Origin: Dokdonella_A sp963758365
Lineage (GTDB): Bacteria; Pseudomonadota; Gammaproteobacteria; Xanthomonadales; Rhodanobacteraceae
Reading direction: 5' to 3'
Length of the DNA stretch: 64,000 nucleotides
Assembly (NCBI GenBank): GCA_963758365.1
Contig: CAVWVB010000001.1
Location: forward strand, 744,001 to 808,000
Shown: in pieces, positions 1 to 10,897 of the stretch
Layout: each line of letters starts with the position of its first letter
How positions within the stretch are numbered: position 1 is the stretch's first letter
The notes under the pieces: model-generated
The model's input: the letters and a program-made list of their open reading frames with translations, nothing else
What the model was told of the DNA's origin: nothing
Databases searched by the model: none
Program-made: the position numbers and the translations under genes

Positions 1-356
1 GCGATGATGCGGGTCCCACTCCGTACGACTATCTGCTCGCGGCACTGGGTGCGTGTACGTCGATGACATTGCGCCTGTATGCGCGGCGCAAGAACTGGGC
101 GGTCGAGCGTATCGGCGTCGGCCTGCGCCAGCGGTCGGTCCATGCGCAGGATTGCGCGGACTGCGAGAGCAGCGTGGGCCGCGTCCTGCAGATCGATCGC
201 ACGATCGAGCTGCACGGAATGTCGGACCCGGCGCAGCGTGCGCGCCTGCTCGAAATCGCCGATTTGTGCCCGGTGCACCGCGCGCTGAAGGGCGAAATCA
301 GCATCCGCACCCGGCTTGACGAAGCGCCTGCGGCCAATGCGGGCGCGGACGCCTAG
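1..356 (+). CDS. OsmC family protein, 3' part only
   Basis: The window opens inside this gene; the first whole codon is at position 3 and 117 residues are visible. OsmC/Ohr-family proteins are small thiol-dependent peroxidases that reduce organic hydroperoxides in the cytoplasm. The visible part has the two cysteine motifs expected of the family, GACTSMTLRLYA near the start and DLCPVHRAL about 65 residues later, with a basic segment between. The fragment looks closest to the YhfA-like branch. An extra Cys pair (CADC) lies in the middle. It ends 69 bases before the stop of the convergent typA. The N-terminus and promoter lie outside the window, so the exact subfamily cannot be fixed. Confidence 0.85.
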   Translation, partial: DDAGPTPYDYLLAALGACTSMTLRLYARRKNWAVERIGVGLRQRSVHAQDCADCESSVGRVLQIDRTIELHGMSDPAQRARLLEIADLCPVHRALKGEISIRTRLDEAPAANAGADA

Positions 357-425
357 TTCGATCCGCTGGCACGCACACCGCGGCGCTCGTCGACGAACCG
401 TTCGAACCTGCGCGGTCCTCGACCA

Positions 426-2258
<1,833 letters not shown>

Positions 2259-2311
2259 GCGTGTGGGCGGCGCCCCCAGGGCGTCGCGGCAGGGCAGGCG
2301 AAGGGCCGCGG

Positions 2312-2317
2312 ATTATA
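2312..2317 (-). promoter_or_regulatory. Candidate -10 box for typA
   Basis: A perfect TATAAT on the minus strand lies 54-59 bases upstream of the typA start. No good -35 hexamer sits 16-18 bases further upstream, so this is only a candidate promoter. Confidence 0.3.
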
Positions 2318-2503
2318 CGCGGGTTTATCACGCTGCGCTGCAGCATGTGCTGAACGGAAGCGCATCGCTGCGGCCTCGAAACGCGCATGGCGCCTGGCGG
2401 ACGCGACGCAGGCCCGACCCGCGTGTGCCTTCGGGTAAAGTGCGCGTCCCACCGTGCCGGTCGATCCGGCGCGCAACCCCCATTCGAGACAAGGAATCCC
2501 GAC

Positions 2504-3025
2504 ATGCCCCTGATTGCCACGATCACGACTTCACGCGGCCCGATCCACCTGCGCTTGCATGACGAAAAGACGCCGATGACGGTTGCGAACTTCGTCAACC
2601 TGGCACGGCGCGGCTACTACGACGGACTCTCGTTCCACCGCGTGATTCCCGATTTCATGATCCAGAGCGGTTGTCCGCAGGGCAGCGGAACGGGAGGACC
2701 CGGCTACAAGTTCGGCGACGAGATCGTTCCCGGCCTGAAACACGATCGTGGCGGCATCCTGTCGATGGCCAATGCGGGTCCCGGCACCAACGGAAGCCAG
2801 TTCTTCATCACCCATGTCGCGACGCCGTGGCTGGACGGCAAGCACACGGTGTTCGGCGAGGTGGTCGGGGTGGAGGACAAGAAGATCGTGGACAGCATCC
2901 GTGGCGAGGACCGCATCGAGTCGATCCGCATCGAGGGCGACAGTGCCGCTCTGATGGAAAAGGAAAAGGCGCACATCGAACAGTGGAACGGCGCGCTGGA
3001 CGCGGCCGGTTTCAAGGCGCGCTGA
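2504..3025 (+). CDS. ppiB: Cyclophilin-type peptidyl-prolyl isomerase, cytoplasmic
   Basis: It catalyses cis-trans isomerisation of Xaa-Pro bonds during protein folding. The product has 173 residues and no signal peptide. It carries the cyclophilin catalytic set: FHRVIPDFMIQSG, with the active-site Arg, then NAGPGTNGSQFFI, then WLDGKHTVFG. The chosen start is ATG followed by PLIATITTSRGPI, which begins the fold directly. The frame is open further upstream, but that part looks non-coding. A -10-like TAAAGT lies at 2436-2441. A second, exported cyclophilin is encoded at 54227-54892. Confidence 0.95.
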   Translation: MPLIATITTSRGPIHLRLHDEKTPMTVANFVNLARRGYYDGLSFHRVIPDFMIQSGCPQGSGTGGPGYKFGDEIVPGLKHDRGGILSMANAGPGTNGSQFFITHVATPWLDGKHTVFGEVVGVEDKKIVDSIRGEDRIESIRIEGDSAALMEKEKAHIEQWNGALDAAGFKAR

Positions 3026-3042
3026 GTGCAGGCGCGAACGAA

Positions 3043-3063
3043 GGGCGGGCCTTGGGCCCGCCC
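3043..3063. terminator. GC-rich hairpin between convergent genes
   Basis: GGGCGGGCC and GGCCCGCCC form a perfect 9-bp stem around a 3-base loop, 18 bases after the cyclophilin stop. No T-run follows on either strand. It may act as a bidirectional transcription barrier between the cyclophilin and the convergent GlsB-like gene, but it is not a classic intrinsic terminator. Confidence 0.45.
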
Positions 3064-3138
3064 ACGCGGTGCGATGGCGTGGCGCGGACGAAGGTCGCCG
3101 CGCGTCGGCGGGCCGATTCGCCCTGGGTTGCGGTCGGC

Positions 3139-3405
3139 TCAGCCGGTGTTGCGCTTGAACATCCGGTAGATCGCGAGAAGGATGATTGCCCCGATCACGC
3201 CGCCGATGAATCCGGCCGGTTCGATCGAGCCCGTCGCCGACATGTGTGTTCCGAACACCACGCTGCTGAGCCAGCCGCCGACGAACATGCCGGCGATGCC
3301 GAGCAGGCCGGTGATGATGAAGCCGCCCGGATCCTTGCCCGGCATCAGAAACTTGGCAACGATGCCGATGAACAGGCCGACGATGAACATCCAGAGCCAG
3401 GACAT
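3139..3405 (-). CDS. GlsB/YeaQ/YmgE family membrane protein
   Basis: This is an 88-residue, very hydrophobic protein with three predicted membrane helices and glycine motifs typical of the transglycosylase-associated/GlsB family: GIVAKFLMPG, GGFIITGLLGIAGMFVGGWL and GFIGGVIGAIILLAIYRMF. The family is linked to envelope stress in several bacteria, but its molecular role is unknown. Length and helix layout match the family. It converges with the cyclophilin gene and diverges from the aminotransferase. The last residues (KRNTG) are the usual short polar tail. Confidence 0.9.
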   Translation of the reverse strand: MSWLWMFIVGLFIGIVAKFLMPGKDPGGFIITGLLGIAGMFVGGWLSSVVFGTHMSATGSIEPAGFIGGVIGAIILLAIYRMFKRNTG

Positions 3406-3574
3406 GGCGACTCCCTTGATCGACTGGAACCGGAGCGCACTCTAGCGCACCTGCATGAAGCTGTCGCAACACCCCTCGTTCCGCGCTTCCACGGGTCCGG
3501 TGCGCGCGGACGCTGTGCTAGAATTTGCGGCTGTCCGGCTCGGTCCGAGCCCGCCTGTCCCGCAGAGGAATTCC

Positions 3575-4786
3575 ATGCTGACTCTCGCCGCGCGCATGAG
3601 CCGCGCCAAGCCCAGTGCGATCATGGCCGTGGCCGACAAGGCCAGGCAGCTGCGGGCCCAGGGCCGCGACATCATCAGCTTCTCGATCGGGGTTCCGAAC
3701 TTCCTGCCGGGTGATCACGTGTACGCTGCGGTGCGCGAAGCGCTCGCGAAGGACAGTGGCCAGTACGGATCGAACCGCGGTGCGGATGCCCTGCTCGATG
3801 CGTTTCTCGTGCACCTCGGGCAGGGCGGCCTGAGCGGCTATGCGCGCGCGAACATCGCGGTCGGCATCGGCGCCAAGCACGTTCTGTACAACCTCGCCGA
3901 GGCGCTGCTCGATCCCGGCGACACGATCGCATTCCCGGTCCCCTACTGGACGACCTACGTCGATCTCGCCGAGATCATCGGCGCGAAGACTCGCCTGATG
4001 CCGTGTTCGGCCGAACAGAACTACAAGCTGACGCCGGCACAGCTCGATACCGCACTTGCGGGCGTCAAGGTGTTCCTGTTCAACAATCCTTCGAATCCGA
4101 CCGGCATGGTCTATTCGAAGGACGAAATTGCCGCACTCGCGGATGTGCTCGTCGGGCATCCGGATGTCTGGGTCATCTGCGACGACATCTACAATCGCAT
4201 GATCTTTGATGGCGTCGGCTATCACAATTTCGTCAATGCGCGCCCTGAATTGCGCGACCGCGTAATTCAGGTCGATTCGATCTCCAAGACCTACGGCATG
4301 CCGGGTTGGCGCGTTGGGTTCCTTGCGGCGCCGGAAACAGTCGCGCAGGCGTTCGTGACATTGAACTCCAATCACATCACGAACGTGCCCGAAATCGTGA
4401 CCGCGGCGGCGATCGCCGCACTGACCGGTCCACAGGACGTGACGACCCGGAAATGCGCGGAATTCCAGGGCCGGCGCGATCAGGTTCTTGCGGCGATGAA
4501 GTCGATTCCCGGTGTCGTGTGTCCGCGGCCGCAGGGCGCGTTCTACGTATTCCCGAACATCGCCTGCGCATTCGGCAAGAGCCACAACGGCGTGAAGATC
4601 GCCGACGATGTCGGCCTGTGCAACGCATTGCTCGAAGCCAAGGGTGTCGCCTGCGTGCCGGGTTCGGCATTCGGTGATCCGCAGGCACTGCGCATTTCCT
4701 ACACGTGTCCGCAGGCGCAACTCGCTCCAGGCCTGGAGCGTATCCGCGAGTTTTTCCACGAGCTGGAAATCGGGAACGGGAAATAA
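3575..4786 (+). CDS. Class I PLP-dependent aminotransferase (aspartate aminotransferase-like)
   Basis: It transfers amino groups between amino acids and 2-oxo acids using pyridoxal phosphate. The 403-residue product shows NNPSNPTG (substrate/PLP Asn), CDDIYNRM (the PLP-ring Asp), SISKTYGMPGWRVGF with the Schiff-base Lys, and a C-terminal RISYTC whose Arg binds the substrate carboxylate. These fit the I-gamma aspartate aminotransferase group, though the true substrate cannot be read from sequence. The start ATG at 3575 follows an AGAGGA ribosome site. A -10-like TAGAAT lies at 3519-3524. A GGGAATC-type repeat overlaps its last codons. Confidence 0.88.
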   Translation: MLTLAARMSRAKPSAIMAVADKARQLRAQGRDIISFSIGVPNFLPGDHVYAAVREALAKDSGQYGSNRGADALLDAFLVHLGQGGLSGYARANIAVGIGAKHVLYNLAEALLDPGDTIAFPVPYWTTYVDLAEIIGAKTRLMPCSAEQNYKLTPAQLDTALAGVKVFLFNNPSNPTGMVYSKDEIAALADVLVGHPDVWVICDDIYNRMIFDGVGYHNFVNARPELRDRVIQVDSISKTYGMPGWRVGFLAAPETVAQAFVTLNSNHITNVPEIVTAAAIAALTGPQDVTTRKCAEFQGRRDQVLAAMKSIPGVVCPRPQGAFYVFPNIACAFGKSHNGVKIADDVGLCNALLEAKGVACVPGSAFGDPQALRISYTCPQAQLAPGLERIREFFHELEIGNGK

Positions 4787-4876
4787 GAGATCGGAGGAGC
4801 GAGGCGGCGGCCCTGTCCGCCACGATTCGAACCACGATCCGGCAATGTCTGTTCCCGTGTTTCCATTCCCGATTCC
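4765..4876. repeat. Inverted GGGAATC-type intergenic repeat
   Basis: A copy GGAAATCGGGAACGGGAAAT (4765-4784) overlaps the last codons of the aminotransferase gene. The opposite orientation appears at 4851-4876, ending in ATTCCCGATTCC. The same dodecamer, GGAATCGGGAAT or its complement, recurs at 41924 and 42132, and a relative is at 39468. The pair could fold into a long imperfect hairpin between the aminotransferase and malate dehydrogenase genes. Confidence 0.55.
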
Positions 4877-4894
4877 AATTCACGGAGTGAACCC

Positions 4895-5878
4895 ATGAAG
4901 CAACCCGTCCGCATTGCCGTCACCGGCGCCGCCGGCCAGATCGGCTACGCCCTGCTGTTCCGTATCGCTGCCGGCGACATGCTCGGTGCCGATCAGCCGG
5001 TCATCCTGCATTTGCTCGAGATCACCCCCGCGCTGCCGGCGCTGCAAGGTGTCGTATTGGAACTCAACGATTGCGCGTTCCCGACCCTGGCCGGCGTGGT
5101 CGCGACCGACGATGCGAACGTCGCGTTCAAGGATGTCGATTACGCCTTGCTGGTCGGTGCGCGCCCGCGCGGTGCGGGCATGGAGCGCAAGGATCTGCTC
5201 GAAGCGAATGGCGCGATCTTCGCTCCGCAGGGCAAGGCGCTGAACACGCATGCTCGGCGCAACGTGAAAGTGCTCGTGGTCGGCAATCCGGCAAATACCA
5301 ACGCGTTGATTGCGCAGCAGAACGCACCTGACCTGGACCCGGCGTGTTTCACCGCAATGGTGCGTCTCGACCACAACCGGGCGCTGTCGCTGCTCGCCGA
5401 GAAGACCGGCGCGCACACGACCGAAATCCGCCGCATGACGATCTGGGGCAACCACTCATCGACCCAGTATCCGGACATTCACCACGCGACGGTCAAGGGT
5501 CAGCCGGCGACCGAACTCGTCGATCAGGCCTGGTACAAGGACACCTTCATTCCGACCGTGCAGCAACGTGGGGCGGCGATCATCAAGGCGCGCGGCGCAT
5601 CCTCTGCCGCCTCGGCGGCGTCGGCCGCGATCGATCACATGCGTGCGTGGGCGCAAGGCACTGCCGATGGCGACTGGGTATCCATGGGCATTCCGTCCGA
5701 CGGCAGCTACGGCATCGCTCCCGGAGTGATCTACGGCTACCCGGTCACGATCGCGAACGGCCAATACACGATCGTACAGAACCTGGACATCAACACGTTT
5801 TCGCGCGAACGCATGGACGCGACCGAAAAGGAACTGCGCGAAGAGCGCGCCGGCATCGAACATCTGTTTGCGGGGTAG
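4895..5878 (+). CDS. mdh: Malate dehydrogenase, NAD-dependent
   Basis: It interconverts malate and oxaloacetate in the TCA cycle. The 327-residue protein has the nucleotide motif VTGAAGQIGYALLFRIA at its N-terminus, the specificity loop GARPRGAGMERKDLL, NPANTN, the catalytic pair MVRLDHNRA and WGNHSSTQYPD, and a complete C-terminus. This is the animal cytosol/chloroplast-like MDH type (type 2) common in xanthomonads and beta-proteobacteria. The ATG at 4895 is preceded by CGGAG. A hairpin terminator follows 35 bases after the stop, so the gene appears to end its transcription unit. Confidence 0.96.
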   Translation: MKQPVRIAVTGAAGQIGYALLFRIAAGDMLGADQPVILHLLEITPALPALQGVVLELNDCAFPTLAGVVATDDANVAFKDVDYALLVGARPRGAGMERKDLLEANGAIFAPQGKALNTHARRNVKVLVVGNPANTNALIAQQNAPDLDPACFTAMVRLDHNRALSLLAEKTGAHTTEIRRMTIWGNHSSTQYPDIHHATVKGQPATELVDQAWYKDTFIPTVQQRGAAIIKARGASSAASAASAAIDHMRAWAQGTADGDWVSMGIPSDGSYGIAPGVIYGYPVTIANGQYTIVQNLDINTFSRERMDATEKELREERAGIEHLFAG

Positions 5879-6292
5879 ATTCGGTACTACGGGTAGCCAT
5901 CGCAATGACCTGACGGGCGGCCAATGGCCGCCCGTTTTCGATTCTGCACCCGCGGATCAGCATTCAAGTCACCCGCTGCTATCCTGCGCGCGTGCGTGCC
6001 GGGTTCCGCCCGGTACCGACCGAGGGGCGAGTGAGGGGATGATCGGCATGGTCGGAACCGGCTTTCTGCGCAAATGGCGCCGTCTCCCCACGTTCTCGCA
6101 TGCTGCTGATCCACCGGATCCGGACTCCGGCATCGGATCCACTCGCGATGATCTGCAATCCCGGATGTTGCTGAATCCAGACGCCAGTGATATCCAGAAG
6201 CCGTTTGTCGGGAGATCGCCGGCTCGGCGTGTGCAAGGTTGGCGCATCCGACTTCAGGTTCGATAGGGGCAACGCAGGGCCGGTGAATTGAC
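5879..6292. other. Intergenic region before the TolB/TPR cluster
   Basis: These 414 bases hold the mdh terminator and then about 350 bases with no convincing gene. Short open frames exist, but they are rich in Arg, Ser and Pro and lack any recognisable motif. No clear promoter was found. The leader for the 6293 gene must start somewhere here. Confidence 0.5.
5914..5938 (+). terminator. Intrinsic terminator after mdh
   Basis: CGGGCGGCC, loop AAT, GGCCGCCCG, then TTTT. The 9-bp stem is perfect and starts 35 bases after the mdh stop. Confidence 0.85.
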
Positions 6293-8155
6293 GTGAGCCT
6301 GTTCGCCGAACTCAAACGCCGCAACGTGCTGCGCGCGGCCGCGCTGTATGCCGGAGCGGTGTGGGCGTTCGGACAAGGGCTTTCGCAATTCAGTCCCGCG
6401 CTCGGACTGCCCGACTGGGCCACGCGCTGGTTTCTCATCGCAGCCGCCATCGGTTTTCCGTTCTGGCTCGGCTTCGCATGGTTCTACGAGTTCACGCCGA
6501 CGGGCCTCAAGCGCGAGAGCGAGATCGAACGGGCCGATTCGATCGCTCAGCACACCGGCCGCAAGCTGGATTTCTGGATCATCGGTGTGCTCGCAGTGGC
6601 TGTGGTATTGCTGCTGACCAACCAGTTCATCCTGCAGCGCGGGGTCAACGAGTTAGCGGTCGTGCCGACCGCGCCGGCGATCGTGGCGCCGCCCAACTCA
6701 ATTGCCGTGCTGCCGTTCACCAACATGTCGAACGACAAGCAACAGGACTATTTTGCCGACGGCATCGCCGAGGACCTGCTGAACCTGTTGACCGAAGTGC
6801 AGACTCTGCGCGTCGCCGCGCGCACCTCGTCGTTCGCGTTCAAGGGCAAGGACCTGGGCATTGCCGAAATCGCGGCGAAGCTGCACGTGGCCAACGTGCT
6901 GGAGGGCTCGGTGCGCACGGCCGGAGACGAAGTGCGGATCACCGCGCAACTGGTACGCGCATCCGACGGTTACCAGATCTGGTCGCACAGCTACGACCGC
7001 AAGCTCGATGACATTTTTGCGATCCAGGACGGCATCGCTGCGGACGTGGTCAAGCAGCTCAAGGTCAAGCTGCTGGGCGCGGCACCCAAGGCGCGGGCGA
7101 CCGACTCCAGGGCCTATGCGTTGTACCTGCAGGCGCGCCAGCTTGGATATCGGTTCACGGCCGAGGCTTTCAGGTCCTCCGATGCGCTTTACCGTCAGGC
7201 GCTGGCGATCGATCCGCGCTACGTGCGGGCGTGGGACGGGCTCGCGAGCAACTTCGTCAACGAGGCGGCCATCGGCGTGCTGTCAAACGCGCAGGGCCTG
7301 CGCCAGTCGCGTGATGCCACCGAAAAAGCGCAGGCAATCGACCCGCACGATGCGTCGGCGCAGGCGACGCTCGGCTGGCTCGCGATGGTGCAGAACGACC
7401 TGCCCGCCGCAGCGGGCTACTTCGAACGCGCGCTGGCGCTGGATCCGACCGATCTAGAGGTGCTCCGCAGCAGCGCCCGTCTGCTGCAAACCCTCGGCCG
7501 CCTGGTGTCGGCGATCACGATCGTGGAATACGTACTCGCGCGCGATCCGGTCAACCCGGCCGCCCTGCAAAACCTGGGCCTCAACTATCTCAACGCCGGC
7601 CGCTACGACGAGGCGATCGCCAAGTTCCACACGCTGCTGAGCTTGAGCCCGGGTTATGGCAGCGCGCATTTCAGCATCGGCGAGGCGCTGTTGCTCAAGG
7701 GCGACGCGCCGGGCGGGCTGGCGCAGATGCAGCAGGAGAACGCGGAGGTGTGGCGAATGATCGGCTTGCCGCTGGCGTACTGCGCGCTCGAGCGCAAGGC
7801 GGATGCGGACGCGGCGTTCGCGGCACTGATCGCTAGGTACGCCAAGGATTGGTCCTACAACATCGCCTACGACTACGCGTACTGCGGCGAGGCGGACCAG
7901 GCCTTCGCCTGGCTCGACAAGGCGGTGGCCTACCAGGATCCCGGCCTGTCCGACATCGTGACCGACCCGCCGTTCGACAAGATCCGGCACCACCCACGCT
8001 GGCTGCCGTTCCTGCGCAAGCTCGGCTACGCACCCGAGCAACTGGCGAAAATCAGGTTCACGGTGACGCTGCCCGGCACTGGCGGAGATGCCACGGAAAC
8101 TGCGCCCGTGCCGGCGATATCCACAGTCGCACCACCGGCTGGATCCACACCTTGA
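6293..8155 (+). CDS. TolB-like/TPR membrane protein 1 (N-module A, TolB type SSF-FKGK)
   Basis: This 620-residue protein belongs to a family greatly expanded in xanthomonads. Residues 1-115 carry the module starting MSLFAELKRRNV, with three membrane helices (about 12-30, 46-64 and 94-111) and the juxtamembrane motif EFTPTGLKRE. Residues 136-260 form a TolB-N-like/adenylate-cyclase-associated domain (SIAVLPFTNMS, YFADGIAEDLLNLL, ARTSSFAFKGK, VLEGSVR, DIFAIQD). The rest, about 270-590, is TPR-type helical repeats, followed by a low-complexity tail. The start is GTG, fixed by the family N-terminus. It likely assembles proteins at the inner-membrane face; no enzymatic domain is seen. It is the first gene of a one-directional run. 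Confidence 0.85.
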   Translation: MSLFAELKRRNVLRAAALYAGAVWAFGQGLSQFSPALGLPDWATRWFLIAAAIGFPFWLGFAWFYEFTPTGLKRESEIERADSIAQHTGRKLDFWIIGVLAVAVVLLLTNQFILQRGVNELAVVPTAPAIVAPPNSIAVLPFTNMSNDKQQDYFADGIAEDLLNLLTEVQTLRVAARTSSFAFKGKDLGIAEIAAKLHVANVLEGSVRTAGDEVRITAQLVRASDGYQIWSHSYDRKLDDIFAIQDGIAADVVKQLKVKLLGAAPKARATDSRAYALYLQARQLGYRFTAEAFRSSDALYRQALAIDPRYVRAWDGLASNFVNEAAIGVLSNAQGLRQSRDATEKAQAIDPHDASAQATLGWLAMVQNDLPAAAGYFERALALDPTDLEVLRSSARLLQTLGRLVSAITIVEYVLARDPVNPAALQNLGLNYLNAGRYDEAIAKFHTLLSLSPGYGSAHFSIGEALLLKGDAPGGLAQMQQENAEVWRMIGLPLAYCALERKADADAAFAALIARYAKDWSYNIAYDYAYCGEADQAFAWLDKAVAYQDPGLSDIVTDPPFDKIRHHPRWLPFLRKLGYAPEQLAKIRFTVTLPGTGGDATETAPVPAISTVAPPAGSTP

Positions 8156-8219
8156 ACACCTCCTTCGTCGCCGAACCCAAGCGTCGATCAATCCATGGGC
8201 ATGAACACCGGGAGTCATC

Positions 8220-8671
8220 ATGGATCTCGAAAAATTCGCCTATCTCGCGGAAATCGTCAGCAGCATCGGCGTCGTGGCGTCGCTCATCTACGTCGGTATG
8301 CAGGTCAGGCAGAACACACGATCGCAGAAGGCAGCAACCTACAACGCACTCACCGGCAATACAGTGGCGATCCTGTCGCCGCTGCTCGCCGAGCCGGGAA
8401 TCACCGAATTCATCGTCCGGTTGCAGTCGAACCCGGATTCGACCACGGCCGCGGAAAGATTGCGCTTCCATGCCTTCTTGCTGATCGGCTTCCGGCATTG
8501 GGACAACCTGTACTTCCAGTTCCGCACCGCGCGCTCGAGAAGGAGATGTGGCTCAGCTACGACCGCACCATGAGCAAGTGGATGGACAATGACGCGTGGC
8601 GAGGATGGTTCCGCGACAATGCCGACTCCTTCAGCCACGAGCTGCGCGAATTGCTGAAGGATCGACTCTAG
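8220..8671 (+). pseudogene. Small single-helix membrane protein, single-base frameshift
   Basis: Frame 1 from ATG 8220 gives MDLEKFAYLAEIVSSIGVVA and continues through NTRSQKAATYNALTGN to DNLYFQFRT. The reading then fits only in another frame: ALEKEMWLSYDRTMSKWMD and on to RELLKDRL, with a stop at 8671. Restoring one G in ACCGCGCGCTC (about 8527-8537) joins the two as RTGALEKEMW and gives 150 residues. The N-terminus has one membrane helix, then a helical cytoplasmic domain. The family is seen widely in bacteria, without known function. It lies between two TolB/TPR genes. The frameshift may be real decay or an assembly error. Confidence 0.7.
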
Positions 8672-8785
8672 CAATGCGGATCCAACGGCCATTGGCTGGC
8701 GCGATTCCGGTGACGGTTCCCGGCACACTGGCATACTGTGGCCAAGGCAGGCCGCCGCATCGCTCGACGGCCAGGGGAGCCGCGG

Positions 8786-10897
8786 ATGTCACTGATCGCC
8801 GAACTGAAACGCCGCAACGTGATCCGCATGGCCGGGTTGTACCTGGTCGGCGCGTGGCTGATCGTGCAGGTTGCCGGCACCGTATTGCCCATGTTCGGCG
8901 CGCCAGACTGGATCGGGCGCAGCGTTGTCATCTTGCTCGCGATCGCTTTCGTCCCGGCGCTGAGCTTCGCGTGGGTGTTCGAACTCACGCCGCAGGGCAT
9001 CAAGCGCGACGAGGACGTACGACCGGAACAATCGATTGCTCCGCAGACCGCGCGACGGATGGATCGCACGATCATCGTCGTACTGCTGATCGCACTTGGC
9101 TACTTTGGTGTCGACAAGTTCGTGCTGGCGCCGCAACGTATCGCGGCGAACAATCCAGCGGAAACGACGCAAGCCGCTGCGCCGGCGGCGACGAAAGCGG
9201 ATGCGGTCGCCACCGACAAATCCATCGCCGTGTTGCCGTTCGAGAACCTGAGCGACGACAAGGCCAACCAGTATTTCGCGACAGGCATGCAGGATGAGAT
9301 TCTTACCCGACTTGCCGGTATCCACGATCTGAAGGTGATCTCGCGCACGTCGACCGAGCAGTACGCAAGTCGTCCGCCGAATCTCAAGATCGTCGCCGAG
9401 CAACTCGGCGTGGCGACCGTGCTCGAAGGCAGCGTGCAGCGCGCCGACAGCAAGGTACGCATCAACCTGCAGTTGATCGATGCGCGCAGTGATACCCATC
9501 TGTGGGCGCAGAATTACGATCGCGACCTGAAGGATGTCTTCGCGGTGCAGAGCGACGTGGCGGAAAAGGTCGCCGATGCCCTGAAGGCGAAACTGTTGCC
9601 CGCCGAGTCGGCCCGCATGGCCAGCGTGCCGACGCAGAATCCCGAGGCCTACGATCTCTACCTGCAGGCGCGCTACCGGTTCAATCAACTTCAGACCAGC
9701 AGCAGCAAGGATCCTGTCGCGACCGGCAAGGAGGCTGTCGATCTCTATCAGCGTGCCATCGCGGCGGATCCCGGATTCGCCCTGGCCTACGCATGGCTGT
9801 CCTATCTGCAGAGCTATCTGCACTGGTACGGAATCGACAATTCTCCGGAGATCGTCGAGGCAGCCGACGGCAACGCGAAGAAGGCGCTCGCGTTGCAGCC
9901 CGGTTTGCCCGAGGCGCATCTGGCGATGGGTTACGTCCATTACTGGGGTCATCGCGACTATCCTGACGCGTTGAGCGAATTCGCAATAGCGCGAGCCAGC
10001 CTGTCCAACAACCCCGAGGTTCTCGCGGCGATCGGCTATGTTATCCGGCGGCAGGGAAACCCAACGTTCGGGATTCCCGAAATGCAGCAGGCGAGCCTGC
10101 TCGATCCACGCAATTCATTGTTGCCGCGCGAGATCGCCGACTCGTACGTTGCCTTGCGCCGCTACGACGAAGCGGACGCCATGTTCGCGCGCTCGCTAGC
10201 GATTTTCCCCAGCGATGTCGAGGCGCAGGTACAGCGCGTAACCGGCAGGATTTTCAGTGGCGACATCGAATCGGCCGAGCGCATGCTCGCGGCTATTCCC
10301 GCCGGGGTGGATCCGCAGGGCACCGTATCGCTGATGCGTTTCCGGCTGCAGGTGTTGTTGCGTCGACCCGACGCAGCACTCGCCGCCATCGCGCACGCAC
10401 CGCAGTGGCTGCTCGCGCGCTTCGAGCACAGTGCGGCACCGGTTGTGCTGTTGCGCGGGCAAGCCCTGGCGACGAAGGGTGATGCGGCTGCCGCGCGCAC
10501 AGCGCTCCTTGACGCCGTGAAGCTTCTGGAGGAAGCAAGCAAAAATCCCGTAACCGAAATCGATGCGCTCAGCCATCTCGGTCTGGCCTATGCCGGGCTG
10601 GGCCAGAAACAAGTCGCGCTGGAATCGGCTCGCGCTGCCGCGGAGCGATTGCCGATGGCGCGTGACTCCATCGTCGGCGCGTACAACCTCGAACGCCTGG
10701 CACGCGTCGAAGCACATGTCGGCGAAACCAGATCCGCGATCGATCATCTTCAACAGTTGCTGGATGCGCCCGCCGGCGAAACCCTGTCCGTCGCATCCTT
10801 GCGCATCGACCCCGTCTGGGATCCGCTGCGCAAGGACCCGCGCTTCGAGGCACTGCTCGAAGCGTCCTCGGCCGACGACAAGGCGAAGCACCCATGA
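8786..10897 (+). CDS. TolB-like/TPR membrane protein 2 (N-module A, TolB type STEQYASRP)
   Basis: A 703-residue relative of the 6293 protein. The N-module is of the same kind (MSLIAELKRRNVIRMAGLYL, EFELTPQGIKRDE-like junction, third helix about 95-113). The TolB-like domain at 146-270 is of the other kind: SIAVLPFENLSDDKAN, YFATGMQDEILTRL, ISRTSTEQYASRP, VLEGSVQRA, DVFAVQSDV. TPR repeats fill 280-690. The start is ATG 8786, which has AGGGGAG six bases upstream; an earlier in-frame ATG at 8738 lacks this. Its stop overlaps the next start as ATGA. Confidence 0.87.
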   Translation: MSLIAELKRRNVIRMAGLYLVGAWLIVQVAGTVLPMFGAPDWIGRSVVILLAIAFVPALSFAWVFELTPQGIKRDEDVRPEQSIAPQTARRMDRTIIVVLLIALGYFGVDKFVLAPQRIAANNPAETTQAAAPAATKADAVATDKSIAVLPFENLSDDKANQYFATGMQDEILTRLAGIHDLKVISRTSTEQYASRPPNLKIVAEQLGVATVLEGSVQRADSKVRINLQLIDARSDTHLWAQNYDRDLKDVFAVQSDVAEKVADALKAKLLPAESARMASVPTQNPEAYDLYLQARYRFNQLQTSSSKDPVATGKEAVDLYQRAIAADPGFALAYAWLSYLQSYLHWYGIDNSPEIVEAADGNAKKALALQPGLPEAHLAMGYVHYWGHRDYPDALSEFAIARASLSNNPEVLAAIGYVIRRQGNPTFGIPEMQQASLLDPRNSLLPREIADSYVALRRYDEADAMFARSLAIFPSDVEAQVQRVTGRIFSGDIESAERMLAAIPAGVDPQGTVSLMRFRLQVLLRRPDAALAAIAHAPQWLLARFEHSAAPVVLLRGQALATKGDAAAARTALLDAVKLLEEASKNPVTEIDALSHLGLAYAGLGQKQVALESARAAAERLPMARDSIVGAYNLERLARVEAHVGETRSAIDHLQQLLDAPAGETLSVASLRIDPVWDPLRKDPRFEALLEASSADDKAKHP

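Noticed and set aside
5868..6266. 132-codon plus frame in the gap after mdh
   Set aside because: Contains the mdh terminator hairpin and has no family or membrane pattern, only Arg/Ser/Pro-rich sequence.
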